A stretch of 64,000 nt of DNA from Pseudotabrizicola algicola. Its GTDB lineage: Bacteria; Pseudomonadota; Alphaproteobacteria; Rhodobacterales; Rhodobacteraceae. Below are positions 25,774-34,247 of this stretch, piece by piece. Made by a program: the position numbers and the translations under genes. The stretch spans positions 186,001-250,000 of the forward strand of contig NZ_JAAIKE010000003.1 in the NCBI RefSeq assembly GCF_010915705.1, read 5' to 3'. Position 1 is the stretch's first letter; each line of letters starts with the position of its first letter. A model generated the notes under the pieces. It searched no databases. It saw only the letters and a list, made by a program, of their open reading frames with translations, and was not told where the DNA came from.

Positions 25774-26910
25774 CTAGTCCGCGAGGACCGAGATGCCCTT
25801 GAGCGGCAGCGAAGGCGGCCGACCCAGAACAAGGTCGGCCGTCATGCGGGCCGTCATCGGTCCGGCGCTGAAGCCGACCCAAGGGAACAGCGCGAGGAAG
25901 AAGCCCGGCAGGCCCGGTGCCTCGCCCAAGATGGGGCGCCAGTCCGGCGTGCCGTTCACCCATGCGGTCCACGACCGCAGGGCGCGGACGCCCGCGACGC
26001 TTGGCACCACGCCCGCGGCCATGCCCATGTTGCCGGTCAGGCTGCGCGGATCGGTGACCAGCCCGTCGCCGCGCACGGCGGCGGGCCAGCCGCCGCCGAT
26101 CACCAGCCCGCCGTTCGCCACCTGCTTGAGCGACAGCTTTCCGACTGCCGAATAGACCAGATGCGGAATGGCGGCGGCCATCGGTTCGGTCACCGTGACC
26201 TGCAGGGGAAAGCCATCGATGCCAAGACGCAGGCCGAGCATCCCCGCGATCTGCCCCGCCGCCGCGCCCGCCGCATTGACGACGCGGCGCGCGGTCAGGT
26301 TGCCCTTGTCGGTGCTGACCGTGTAACCCTCTGGCCCCGCCTCTATCGCGGTCACGCGGGTGTGGCGGTGTATCTTCGCCCCCGCACGCTCTGCCGTGGC
26401 AGCGATGGCCGGGGTCGCGCGCAGCGGGTTGGCCTTGCCTTCACGGGCGCAGAAGCCTGCGCCGATGGCATCCTCGGCCAGATAGGGCGCGATGGCGCGC
26501 AGATCGGTGCGATCCAGCACGACAGTCTCTACCCCCGCCTCGGCCTCGATCCGTGCCTTGGCGGCGATGGCCTGCATCTGGGCATCGGTCCGCGCGACCA
26601 CCAGCCCGCCCGCCAGCTTGACCTGCAAATCCTCGCCCACACGCTCGGACAGGCCCTGCCACAGCGTCAGCGAGTCAGTCAGAAGCCGCAGGCAGGGCGC
26701 ATAGGCGCGCGCCCAAGCCTCGCCGTAGGCCACGAATTCGGGATACTGGATTTGCAGGTGGATCGAACCGGCATTCGCGCCCGACGCCTGCGCGCCGAGT
26801 TCCCCCGCCTCGAGCAGGACCACATCCGCGCCGCCGTCGGCCAGATACATCGCGGTCATAAGGCCAGCGATACCGCCCCCGACCACCACAACATCCGCTT
26901 TTTGTTGCAT
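25774..26910 (-). CDS. FAD-dependent amino-compound oxidoreductase (DadA/HcnC family), copy 1
   Basis: A 378-residue flavoprotein. The N-terminal dinucleotide motif VVVVGGGIAGLMTAMYL is followed by LLEAGELG; a second conserved block is GNAGSIHLQIQ-like (ANAGSIHLQIQ). The C-terminal GFSAGPMTARMTADL closes the FAD site. It is a paralogue of the HcnC-like gene at 34237-35361, and like it would oxidise a C-N bond of an amino acid or secondary amine to an imine. ATG at 26910 is taken rather than the adjacent GTG. It is divergent, 47 nt away, from a DHDPS-family lyase. Confidence 0.88.
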   Translation of the reverse strand: MQQKADVVVVGGGIAGLMTAMYLADGGADVVLLEAGELGAQASGANAGSIHLQIQYPEFVAYGEAWARAYAPCLRLLTDSLTLWQGLSERVGEDLQVKLAGGLVVARTDAQMQAIAAKARIEAEAGVETVVLDRTDLRAIAPYLAEDAIGAGFCAREGKANPLRATPAIAATAERAGAKIHRHTRVTAIEAGPEGYTVSTDKGNLTARRVVNAAGAAAGQIAGMLGLRLGIDGFPLQVTVTEPMAAAIPHLVYSAVGKLSLKQVANGGLVIGGGWPAAVRGDGLVTDPRSLTGNMGMAAGVVPSVAGVRALRSWTAWVNGTPDWRPILGEAPGLPGFFLALFPWVGFSAGPMTARMTADLVLGRPPSLPLKGISVLAD

Positions 26911-26957
26911 CACAACCCCCGTGCCGGTTCGCGCCGGTCGTCAGAAAGGACAAAGAC

Positions 26958-27905
26958 ATGAAGACCTTCAGCGGCAGTTACACTGTCACCATCACCCCCT
27001 TTACCGAGGACGGGTCTGAAATCGACTATGCCGCGTGGCGGCGGTTTCTGGATTGGCAGTTGGCCTGCGGCGTTCCCGGCATCATCATCCTTGGCACCAC
27101 CGGCGAATTCCTGACGCTGACCGATGACGAGCGCGGGGCCTTTATCGACGCCACCGTCAAGCACATCGGCGGACGCATTCCGGTGCTGGTCGGCTCGATG
27201 AACGCCTATACGCCCAACGCCGTGCGCTATTCCCGGCAGGCGCAGGACCTTGGGGCTGACGGGCTGATGATCATTCCGCCCTATTACTACACGCCGACCG
27301 AGGACGAGATCTTCAACTATTACAAGGCGATCTGCGAAGGCTGCGATCTGCCGATCATGCTTTACAACAACCCCTTCACGTCCAACGTGGACATGAGCGC
27401 CAAGCTGGTGGGGCGGCTGACGAAATCCTTCGAGCAGATCCGCTATATCAAGGAGGCCAGCCAGCGGATCGAACGCATCCACGCGATCATCGTCGAATCC
27501 GACGGGCTGATGAATGTCTGGGCGGGCCAGCAGGTGCTGGAAAGCTACAAGATGGGGGCCAAGGGCTATGTGAACCCCTATGGCAACTACATTCCGCGGG
27601 CGAGCGTCAAGTTCGTCGAATATGCCGAGCAGGGCCGGTGGGATGACGTCTGGGCGATCCAGTCGCTGATCCAGAAGTTTGATGCGATCATCACCAAGGG
27701 CCATCCGCTTTATGGGCACCAGTGCTATTCCAAGGCGCTGGCGGCGGCGGCGGGCTATCCGGTGGGGGATGTGCGCGCGCCCATCACCACCTTTGCAAGC
27801 CTTGGCGCCGAGGGGCGCGAGCGGGTGGCGGCGATGGTGCCGCTGATGGCAGAGCTTGACCGTGTGGTGGACCAGATCGAAGGGCGCGCGAAGGCCGCTG
27901 AATAG
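26958..27905 (+). CDS. DHDPS/N-acetylneuraminate lyase family aldolase, copy 1
   Basis: A 315-residue TIM-barrel enzyme. The Schiff-base lysine is in YIKEAS, the catalytic tyrosine in LYNNP, and the carboxylate-binding GTTGEF motif is present, so it should be active on an alpha-keto acid. Family members include dihydrodipicolinate synthase, keto-deoxy-sugar-acid aldolases and the hydroxyproline-pathway deaminase. The pairing with amine oxidases makes the last type attractive but unproven. The start follows AAAGGACAAAGAC. It converges with the SDR gene, with 2 nt between the stops. Confidence 0.88.
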   Translation: MKTFSGSYTVTITPFTEDGSEIDYAAWRRFLDWQLACGVPGIIILGTTGEFLTLTDDERGAFIDATVKHIGGRIPVLVGSMNAYTPNAVRYSRQAQDLGADGLMIIPPYYYTPTEDEIFNYYKAICEGCDLPIMLYNNPFTSNVDMSAKLVGRLTKSFEQIRYIKEASQRIERIHAIIVESDGLMNVWAGQQVLESYKMGAKGYVNPYGNYIPRASVKFVEYAEQGRWDDVWAIQSLIQKFDAIITKGHPLYGHQCYSKALAAAAGYPVGDVRAPITTFASLGAEGRERVAAMVPLMAELDRVVDQIEGRAKAAE

Positions 27906-27907
27906 GC

Positions 27908-28672
27908 TCATCTGATGTAAGCCGCTCCGTTGATGTCGAGGGTCGCGCCGGTGAGATGCCGCGCGCGGCCCGAGGCCAGAAACACCGCAAGCTCGGCGAT
28001 TTCCTGCGGCGGCACCCATTCGCCCATCGGCAGTTGCGCGGTGACGGCGGCAACGCCGCCGGTGCGTTCGGCGCTTTCCACGCTCATCTGCGTGGCGACG
28101 ACGCCGGGGGCGATGACATAGGCGAGGATGCCATCCTTGGCATGGTTGCGGGCCACCGTCTTTGTGGCGGCCGCGATGGCCGCCTTGGTGGCGGCGTAGG
28201 CGATGGCACCGGGGTTGGTGGTGCCGCGTGTCGTCACCCATGACCCGATGCCGATGATGCCGCCCTGCCGCCCTGCGGCCAGCCAGTCGCGCACCGCAAG
28301 GCGCATGAGTTGGGCGGGGGCGAGCACGTTGATGCGCCACGCCTCATCCCATGTGTCATCCCACAGGGCGGCGTCATCGGCGATGCCGCCCGCCTGCCGC
28401 ATGATGGCGGCATTGTTCACCAGAACGTCGGGCAGGCCCTCGGCACAGACTTCGGCCCAGAAGGCGGGGATACAGGCCGGATCGGCGAAATCGGCCGAGA
28501 CAAGGCGCGCGCGGTCGGGGGCAGAGGTGATGGCTGCCTCGGCCCCCGCGCGGTCGCGGCCGTAATGGGCGATCACCCGCGCGCCCGCATCCAGCATCGC
28601 GGTGGTGATGGCGGCCCCGATCCCCTTGGAGGCGCCGGTGACAAGGACAGTGCGGCCTTCGAGCATGGTCAT
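27908..28672 (-). CDS. Short-chain dehydrogenase/reductase
   Basis: A classical SDR of 254 residues with TGASKGIG cofactor motif, VNNAAI, Ser in GIGSW and the YAATK catalytic pair. It starts 3 nt after the old-yellow-enzyme stop, with GGAAG upstream, so the two form one leftward operon under operator site 5. Together with the flavin reductase it suggests reduction of an enone and a carbonyl. Substrate not assigned. Confidence 0.9.
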   Translation of the reverse strand: MTMLEGRTVLVTGASKGIGAAITTAMLDAGARVIAHYGRDRAGAEAAITSAPDRARLVSADFADPACIPAFWAEVCAEGLPDVLVNNAAIMRQAGGIADDAALWDDTWDEAWRINVLAPAQLMRLAVRDWLAAGRQGGIIGIGSWVTTRGTTNPGAIAYAATKAAIAAATKTVARNHAKDGILAYVIAPGVVATQMSVESAERTGGVAAVTAQLPMGEWVPPQEIAELAVFLASGRARHLTGATLDINGAAYIR

Positions 28673-28675
28673 CGG

Positions 28676-29776
28676 TTACTTCCTTGTGATGAAGGGCGTG
28701 TTGCGCAGGGCGGGGTTTGACCGCGCATAGGGCGCGGGCAGCACGATCTGTTCGCCAAGGGCCAAGGCCGCGCGCCATGCCCAGTGCGGGTCCCAGAGCA
28801 TGCCGCGCGCGATCGAGATCATGTCGGCCTGACCCGAGGCGAGAATGGTTTCGGCCTGCACCGCTTCGGTGATCTGGCCCACGGCCATCGTGGGAATGGC
28901 GCTTTCCGTGCGGATCTTTGCGGAAAAGCCCACCTGATAACCCGGTCCGGTCACGATCTTCTGCCGGTTGTCCAGCCCGCCCGACGAGACGTCGATCATG
29001 TCGCAGCCCGCGTCACGCAGGGCAGTGGACAGGGCGACCGCCTCATCCGCGTGCCAGCCGCCTTCGACCCAGTCGGTCGCCGAGAGCCGCAGGATCACCG
29101 GGTAATCGTCCGGCACGGCGGCGCGCACGGCGCGGAATACCTCGAGCGTCAGGCGCAGGCGGTTTTCCAGACTGCCGCCGTAGCGATCTGTCCGCTGGTT
29201 CGAGAGCGGCGACATGAACTGGTGCAGCAGATAGCCGTGGGCGGCGTGAATCTGGATCAGGTCAAACCCCGCGCGCACCGCACGCCTTGCGCTGTCGGCA
29301 AAGGCGGCGATCAGCGCGGCAATCGCGGATTCATCCATCGCGCGGGGGGTGTGCCATGTGTCGAGATAGGGCAGGGCGCTGGGACCGACGGTTTCCCATG
29401 CCTCATCGCCCTGTGCCGGACCGCTGCCCTGCCACGGCGGCAGGGTGCTGGCCTTGCGTCCGGCATGGGCAAGCTGGATGCCGATCTTGGCCGGGCTTTG
29501 GCGATGCACGAAGTCGACGACCTTGGCAAAAGCCTCCTCTTGCGCATCGTTCCACAGGCCGGGGCAGCCGGGGGTGATGCGGCCCTCGGGCAGGACGCCC
29601 GTCGCCTCGGCGATGATCAGGCCCACGCCGCCCAGTGCGAACTGACCCAGATGCACCATGTGCCAGTCCGACGGCACCCCGTCATGGGCCTGATACTGGC
29701 ACATCGGGGCCACCACGATGCGGTTGGGGACCGTCAGGCCGCGAATGTCGATGGGGGTAAAGAGCCTGCTTGCCAT
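28676..29776 (-). CDS. Old-yellow-enzyme family NADH:flavin oxidoreductase (YqjM-like)
   Basis: A 366-residue FMN barrel protein. PNRIVVAPMCQYQAHDG near the N-terminus contains the YqjM-type cysteine; the His pair and barrel motifs (IQIHAAHGYLLHQFMSPLSNQRTDRYGGSLENR) define the family. The start at MASRLFTP follows GAAGGAACGAGC; frames extending upstream run into the promoter and operator. Such enzymes reduce activated C=C bonds or open amine/enoate substrates. It is divergent from the isomerase. Confidence 0.92.
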   Translation of the reverse strand: MASRLFTPIDIRGLTVPNRIVVAPMCQYQAHDGVPSDWHMVHLGQFALGGVGLIIAEATGVLPEGRITPGCPGLWNDAQEEAFAKVVDFVHRQSPAKIGIQLAHAGRKASTLPPWQGSGPAQGDEAWETVGPSALPYLDTWHTPRAMDESAIAALIAAFADSARRAVRAGFDLIQIHAAHGYLLHQFMSPLSNQRTDRYGGSLENRLRLTLEVFRAVRAAVPDDYPVILRLSATDWVEGGWHADEAVALSTALRDAGCDMIDVSSGGLDNRQKIVTGPGYQVGFSAKIRTESAIPTMAVGQITEAVQAETILASGQADMISIARGMLWDPHWAWRAALALGEQIVLPAPYARSNPALRNTPFITRK

Positions 29777-29813
29777 GCTCGTTCCTTCAAGTTTGTGATT
29801 GAACCAATGGTTC

Positions 29814-29847
29814 GTGCGATATATGAACTTATGTGCGATATTATGCT
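29814..29847. promoter_or_regulatory. PcaU-type operator, site 5 (divergent OYE-SDR / isomerase)
   Basis: Half-sites GTGCG (29814), TGAAC (29824) and GTGCG (29833), plus a degraded fourth. A separate perfect 13-base palindrome GAACCAATGGTTC sits just before it (29801-29813). The site lies about 37-39 nt from both divergent starts. Confidence 0.78.
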
Positions 29848-29886
29848 CTGGCTGTGAAGCCCTGACAAACAAAAAGGACATGGAAC

Positions 29887-30726
29887 ATGACTGCACTTCC
29901 CGTCGCTGCCAGCACATTTCCCTTTCTGTATTCGCGCGATGGTCTGGATGCGCTCAAGCACTTGCGCGGTCTGGGCTTCGATGCCTTCGAGATGATGATC
30001 TTTCCTCCGCATTGCTGGCCGCGTGAACTGAGCGTCACCCAGCGCCGCGAGACGAAGGCCTGGCTGAATGGCGAAGGCGCACGGCTTACGTCTTTCTGCT
30101 ATCCGCTGCTGGACAACAACCCCAATGGCGTGGACCGTCTGATGCGGGCCTATACGCTGGACCGTTACCGCGAGGCGATCGATCTCGCCGCCGAATGGAG
30201 CTGCCCCTATGTGGTGGCGATTCCGGGGCCGGTCAGCTCGCTGATCAACCCGCCGCGCGAGTGGATGCTGAACTGGTTTGTCGAGGGCGTGCAGGAACTG
30301 GTGCGCTATGCCAAGGGCACGGGCGTGGAGATCCTGCTGGAAAACGTGCCGTTTACCTTCCTGCCGAGCGCGCAGGACATGGCCGACACGGCCAAGCTGA
30401 TCGGGCCGGAAGTGGGCATCAACTTTGATATCTGCAACTCGGCCTACATCAAGGAAGACCCTGCTGCCGCGATCCGTATGCTGGGGTCCTTGGTCAAGAA
30501 CGTGCATATCTCGGATTCGGGCTATGGCGAGTTCAAGCACGAGCGGCTTGGCACCGGCATTGTCGATCCGGCCCCGGTTGCAGCGGCGCTGAAAGAGATT
30601 GGCTATACGGGTGATACCGTGCTCGAGATCATCACCGATGCCTTGGTGCCGGGGGCCGATCCGGATGGCGACATTCTGGCCAGCAAGGATATTCTGGTGC
30701 AGCACGGCTGGAAACCGCTGGGCTGA
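29887..30726 (+). CDS. Sugar phosphate isomerase/epimerase family TIM-barrel protein
   Basis: A 279-residue AP-endonuclease-2-like barrel. Likely metal ligands are Glu in ILLENVP, Asp in INFDICN, His in KNVHISD and Glu in VLEIITD, the usual Glu-Asp-His-Glu set of xylose-isomerase-like enzymes. Members isomerise or epimerise sugars, inositols and hydroxy-keto acids. It is a single-gene unit sharing operator site 5 with the divergent reductase operon. The specific reaction is unknown. Confidence 0.87.
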   Translation: MTALPVAASTFPFLYSRDGLDALKHLRGLGFDAFEMMIFPPHCWPRELSVTQRRETKAWLNGEGARLTSFCYPLLDNNPNGVDRLMRAYTLDRYREAIDLAAEWSCPYVVAIPGPVSSLINPPREWMLNWFVEGVQELVRYAKGTGVEILLENVPFTFLPSAQDMADTAKLIGPEVGINFDICNSAYIKEDPAAAIRMLGSLVKNVHISDSGYGEFKHERLGTGIVDPAPVAAALKEIGYTGDTVLEIITDALVPGADPDGDILASKDILVQHGWKPLG

Positions 30727-30735
30727 GGTGCCTTT

Positions 30736-30765
30736 GCCCTGATCCTGCCTGCGCGGGATCAGGGC
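30736..30765. terminator. Bidirectional terminator-like hairpin
   Basis: GCCCTGATCC-N10-GGATCAGGGC, a perfect 10 bp stem in the 48-base gap between the convergent isomerase and SDR genes. Confidence 0.65.
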
Positions 30766-30774
30766 TTGATGCGT

Positions 30775-31533
30775 TCAGGGCAGGCCCGCTTCGACCGGAT
30801 AGACATGGCCTGTCAATCCGGCGGCGGCATCGCTGGCAAGAAAATGGGCGAGATTGGCGACATCTTCGGGCGTGGCCATGCGGCCCAGCATAGTATCCGC
30901 GGCCAGCGCGGCCAGCGCCACCTCGGGCGCCGGACCCCCGTTTTCATGGCGGGTGACGATGCGCGAGATCAGGGCCTCGGTGGCGATCGGGCCGGGGGCC
31001 AAGGCATTCACGCGCACGCCTCTTGGCCCCAGTTCCATCGCCGCCGCGCGCATGACGCCGATCGCCGCGTGTTTCGAGGCGGTGTAGAGCATCTGTCTGG
31101 GATGCGCCCGAAAGCCGTTGATCGAGGCCATGATGATGGCAGAGCCATGCCCCGAGGCGGCAAGCGCATCGGCAAAGCTGCCGAGCGTGCTGGCGACGCC
31201 CCAGACGTTCACGGTCATCACACGGTGCCATTCGGCGGCGTCCAATTCGGTCACCCCGCGCCACGGCGGCACAAGGCCGGCATTGGCGACCACCACGGCA
31301 ACCGGTCCCAGCCGCGCTGCGACCGCCTGCATTCGGGCGGGTGCTGCCGGATCGGCCAGATCGACCGCGACCCCCTCCCATTCCGGGGGAAGCGCCTCTA
31401 GCATTTCGGGAAGGTCAAGCGCGACGATGCGCGCGCCAGAGGCAGCCAGCCGTTCGGCTATGACCCGCCCCAAACCGCCCGCCGCCCCTGTCACAACAGC
31501 CGTGCGTCCGGCCAGATCTTGTATCACGCTCAT
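30775..31533 (-). CDS. Short-chain dehydrogenase/reductase
   Basis: A 252-residue SDR. The cofactor motif TGAAGGLG, VANAG, Ser in IIMASING and the pair YTASK are intact. The start at MSVIQDLAG is chosen because it lies just before the cofactor fold and downstream of operator site 6; no strong Shine-Dalgarno is visible. It is divergent from the dehydrogenase-oxidase operon (31642-35361), suggesting a shared pathway. Substrate unknown. Confidence 0.88.
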   Translation of the reverse strand: MSVIQDLAGRTAVVTGAAGGLGRVIAERLAASGARIVALDLPEMLEALPPEWEGVAVDLADPAAPARMQAVAARLGPVAVVVANAGLVPPWRGVTELDAAEWHRVMTVNVWGVASTLGSFADALAASGHGSAIIMASINGFRAHPRQMLYTASKHAAIGVMRAAAMELGPRGVRVNALAPGPIATEALISRIVTRHENGGPAPEVALAALAADTMLGRMATPEDVANLAHFLASDAAAGLTGHVYPVEAGLP

Positions 31534-31575
31534 ATTGCACGCCGCTTTCGATAGGATTATGGTGCCTGTGTTTGT

Positions 31576-31599
31576 CGCACTTTTGTTCGTCATGTGAAC
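31576..31599. promoter_or_regulatory. PcaU-type operator, site 6 (divergent SDR / oxidase operon)
   Basis: Half-sites CGCAC (31576), GTTCG (31585) and TGAAC (31595). It lies 42 nt from both the leftward SDR start and the proposed rightward GTG start. It overlaps an upstream in-frame GTG, which argues for the later start. Confidence 0.78.
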
Positions 31600-31641
31600 G
31601 AATGCAAGTGTATTCTGGTCAGGCGAAGGGTGGGCAATCTG

Positions 31642-32583
31642 GTGGCGGATCATCGAAATGTGACAATACTTGGCGCGGGGTCGATCGGGCTTTCCTTTGC
31701 CGCCGTGTTTTCCGACGCCGGATTTCATGTCACGCTATGCGATCCTGACGCGGAGCGGCGGGCGCAGGCGCAGGCCGGCCTTGACGTGCAGCGCGAGGCG
31801 ATTGCGCTTGCGGGTCTGGGGCGCGGTGAGGCGGGGCCGATCACCGTCGCGGCGGATGCCGGTGCGGCTTTGCCGCTTGCCGATCTGGTGATCGAATGTG
31901 GCCCGGAATCGCTTGCCATCAAACAGGCGATCTTTGCCGATCTGCTGGCGCGCTGCCACGCGGATACGGTTCTGGTCACCGCATCTTCGGCGATCCAGAT
32001 GTCGCATATCGTGCCTGCGGCAGAGGATCAGCGGCGCTGTCTGGTTGCCCATCCGGTCAATCCGCCCGCCGTGCTGCGCCTGATCGAGCTTTGCCCTGCC
32101 CCCGGCACGCAGGCCGAGGCGGTAGAGCGCGCGGCCGACCTGTTTGGCGCCGCGGGGTTCGAGCCGGTGCGCATGCGGCGCGAGATCGAGGGGTTCGTGC
32201 TGAACCGCCTGCAAGGCGCAGTCCTGCGTGAAGCCTATCGCCTTGTCGACGAGGGCGTGACAGATGTAGCAGGGATCGAGGCGGTGATGCGGCTCGGGCT
32301 CGGTCCGCGCTGGGCGCTGTCCGGCCCGTTCGAGACGGCAGAACTGAACACGCCGGGGGGCATCCGCGCCCATGCAGCGCGCATGGGGCCAGCCTATGCG
32401 CGGATGGGTGCGGCCCGTGGCGAGCAGGTGGATTGGCACGCGGGCCTGATTGACAAGGTGGAAGCAGAACGCCGCAAGGCGATTGCCGCCGAGCGCCTGC
32501 CGCTGCGGGCGGCATGGCGGGCGCGGGCGGTGGCACGCCTTGTTGCGGCGCGTGACGCCTTGATGGGAGACAGACCGGAATGA
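31642..32583 (+). CDS. 3-hydroxyacyl-CoA dehydrogenase family (lambda-crystallin / L-gulonate dehydrogenase-like)
   Basis: A 313-residue NAD-dependent beta-hydroxy-acid dehydrogenase. The Rossmann motif VTILGAGSIGLSFAAVFSDAG is at the N-terminus, CDPD binds the ribose, and the active-site block LVAHPVNPPAVLRLIELCPAP is close to the HPVNPP motif of lambda-crystallin and L-carnitine/L-gulonate dehydrogenases. I choose the GTG start with AAGGGTGG upstream; an earlier GTG is possible. It overlaps the flavoprotein gene by 4 nt. It would oxidise a 3-hydroxy acid made in the pathway, but the substrate is open. Confidence 0.84.
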   Translation: MADHRNVTILGAGSIGLSFAAVFSDAGFHVTLCDPDAERRAQAQAGLDVQREAIALAGLGRGEAGPITVAADAGAALPLADLVIECGPESLAIKQAIFADLLARCHADTVLVTASSAIQMSHIVPAAEDQRRCLVAHPVNPPAVLRLIELCPAPGTQAEAVERAADLFGAAGFEPVRMRREIEGFVLNRLQGAVLREAYRLVDEGVTDVAGIEAVMRLGLGPRWALSGPFETAELNTPGGIRAHAARMGPAYARMGAARGEQVDWHAGLIDKVEAERRKAIAAERLPLRAAWRARAVARLVAARDALMGDRPE

Positions 32584-34247
32584 CGCAACCCCTTGGCCAC
32601 TTTACCTTTGACGGGCAGCAGGTGCCGCTGCGCCCCGGCCAGTCACTGGCTGCGGCGCTGACAGAGGCCGGTCTGCGCCAGTTCCGTGCGACCGCCAAGG
32701 GCGCGGCGCGCGGCATGTTCTGCGGCATGGGCGTGTGTCAGGACTGTCTGGTGACAGTCGATGGCGTGCCGAACCGGCGCGCCTGCATGACCGCCGCGAC
32801 GGCAGGGCAAGAGGTTCAGACACAGGTGCCGTTTCCCGATCTGGGGTCCGCTTCGGTGCCGCAGGCTTCGGCACCGGCGCGGGTGATTGCACCCGATGTG
32901 TTGATCGTGGGCGGCGGGGCGGGCGGTCTGTCGGCGGCCATTGCCGCGCGGGAGGCCGGGGCCAGTGTCATCATTCTGGATGAGCGCAAGGTGGGCGGGG
33001 GGCAGTATTTCAAGCAATCCGCCGTCGGCGCGCCGCTGGATGCGCAGCAATCGGATGGTGCGGGGCTGCTTGCGCGGGCGCTGGCCGCAGGGGCCGAGCT
33101 GATTGGCGAGGTGGAAATCTGGGGAGCTTTTGACGGGCTGCTGTTTCTGGCCGAACACAAGGGGGCCGCGCTGATCGCGCGCCCAAAGGCTGCCATCATT
33201 GCCACGGGTGCCTATGAGCGGCCCGAGATCCGGCCCGGCTGGACGCTGCCCGGCGTGATGACGACGGGCGCGGCGCAGACCCTGTGGCGCAGCTATCGCA
33301 CCCTGCCGGGGCGGCGCGTGGCCATCGTGGGCTCCGGGCCGCTGAATCTGCAGGTGGGGCGCGAACTGGCCCAAGGCGGGGCCGAGGTTGTTCTGATCGC
33401 CGAAAGGGGGCCAGCCCCTTGGCTGCGCCCCTTGGCCTCAGCGGCGCTTGCCTTCGCCGATCCGGGTCTCGTGCTGACGGGGCTGCGCACCTTGGCCGAT
33501 CTGCGCAAGCGGGGCGTGCCGATCCGGCACGGGACCCGGCTGGAGAGGATTGATGCGGCAGAACAGGGGCTGCGGGTGACGGTCGAAGGTGCAGGCGGGA
33601 AGACCGCCGTTACCGCCGATGCCGTGCTGATGAACGCCGGGTTTGATCCGCAGAATGAGATCCTGCGCCTGCTGGGCGCGCGGTCAACCTATGATCGGGC
33701 CTTTGGCCATTTGCGCGTGACACGGGATGAGACCTGCGCGACTTCGGTGCCAAGGCTTTACGCCGTGGGGGATTGCGCGGGCCTTGGCGGCGCGCCTGCC
33801 GCGATGGCCGAGGGGCGCATTGCGGGGCGGGCGGCGGCGGCGGCGCTCGGGTTTGGCGATGGCTATGATCTGTTCGCCGACCATCGTCGCCTTGCCCGTT
33901 ATCGCCGCTTTCAGAAGCATCTCTGGGCCTTGCATGATGTGGCCCCCCGCTTGCCCGATGTGCCGGATGACACGCTGATCTGTCGCTGCGAGGAGATCGA
34001 TGCGGGCCAGATCCGGCAGGGGCTGGCCGAAACGCCCGGCCATGCGGGCACGCTGAAGCGGGCGACGCGTGTTGGCATGGGGCGCTGTCAGGGGCGATAC
34101 TGCGGGCCTGTCGCGGCACGGCTGGTGGCGGCGGCGACGGGTGCCGCGATGGACGAGCGCAGTTATTTCGCCCCGCGCGTGCCGATAAAACCGGTGGCGA
34201 TTTCCGCGATCCTGGCTGCCGAAGAGGCGCTGAACGATGCGCGCTGA
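32580..34247 (+). CDS. Fused [2Fe-2S] / FAD-NAD(P) oxidoreductase (HcnA-HcnB-like fusion)
   Basis: A 555-residue protein joining what are two subunits in hydrogen cyanide synthase and opine or D-hydroxyproline dehydrogenases. Residues ~1-85 are a Fer2-like domain with cysteines in MFCGMGVCQDC and a later RRAC. From ~100 is a flavoprotein disulfide-reductase-like domain (VLIVGGGAGGLSAAIAA, a second dinucleotide fold at VAIVGSGPLNLQVG). The C-terminus carries a BFD-like [2Fe-2S] motif (LICRCEE, then GRCQGRYCG). It is coupled to the HcnC-like subunit by an 11 nt overlap. Cyanide formation cannot be assumed; amino-acid or opine oxidation is the likelier role. Confidence 0.88.
   Translation: MTQPLGHFTFDGQQVPLRPGQSLAAALTEAGLRQFRATAKGAARGMFCGMGVCQDCLVTVDGVPNRRACMTAATAGQEVQTQVPFPDLGSASVPQASAPARVIAPDVLIVGGGAGGLSAAIAAREAGASVIILDERKVGGGQYFKQSAVGAPLDAQQSDGAGLLARALAAGAELIGEVEIWGAFDGLLFLAEHKGAALIARPKAAIIATGAYERPEIRPGWTLPGVMTTGAAQTLWRSYRTLPGRRVAIVGSGPLNLQVGRELAQGGAEVVLIAERGPAPWLRPLASAALAFADPGLVLTGLRTLADLRKRGVPIRHGTRLERIDAAEQGLRVTVEGAGGKTAVTADAVLMNAGFDPQNEILRLLGARSTYDRAFGHLRVTRDETCATSVPRLYAVGDCAGLGGAPAAMAEGRIAGRAAAAALGFGDGYDLFADHRRLARYRRFQKHLWALHDVAPRLPDVPDDTLICRCEEIDAGQIRQGLAETPGHAGTLKRATRVGMGRCQGRYCGPVAARLVAAATGAAMDERSYFAPRVPIKPVAISAILAAEEALNDAR

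Noticed and set aside
26911-26957. A possible further PcaU-type operator between the FAD oxidase and the DHDPS-family gene (ACAAC-N4-GTGCC)
   Set aside because: Only partial half-sites match and the third is lost; the position is right but the sequence is too degenerate to count.
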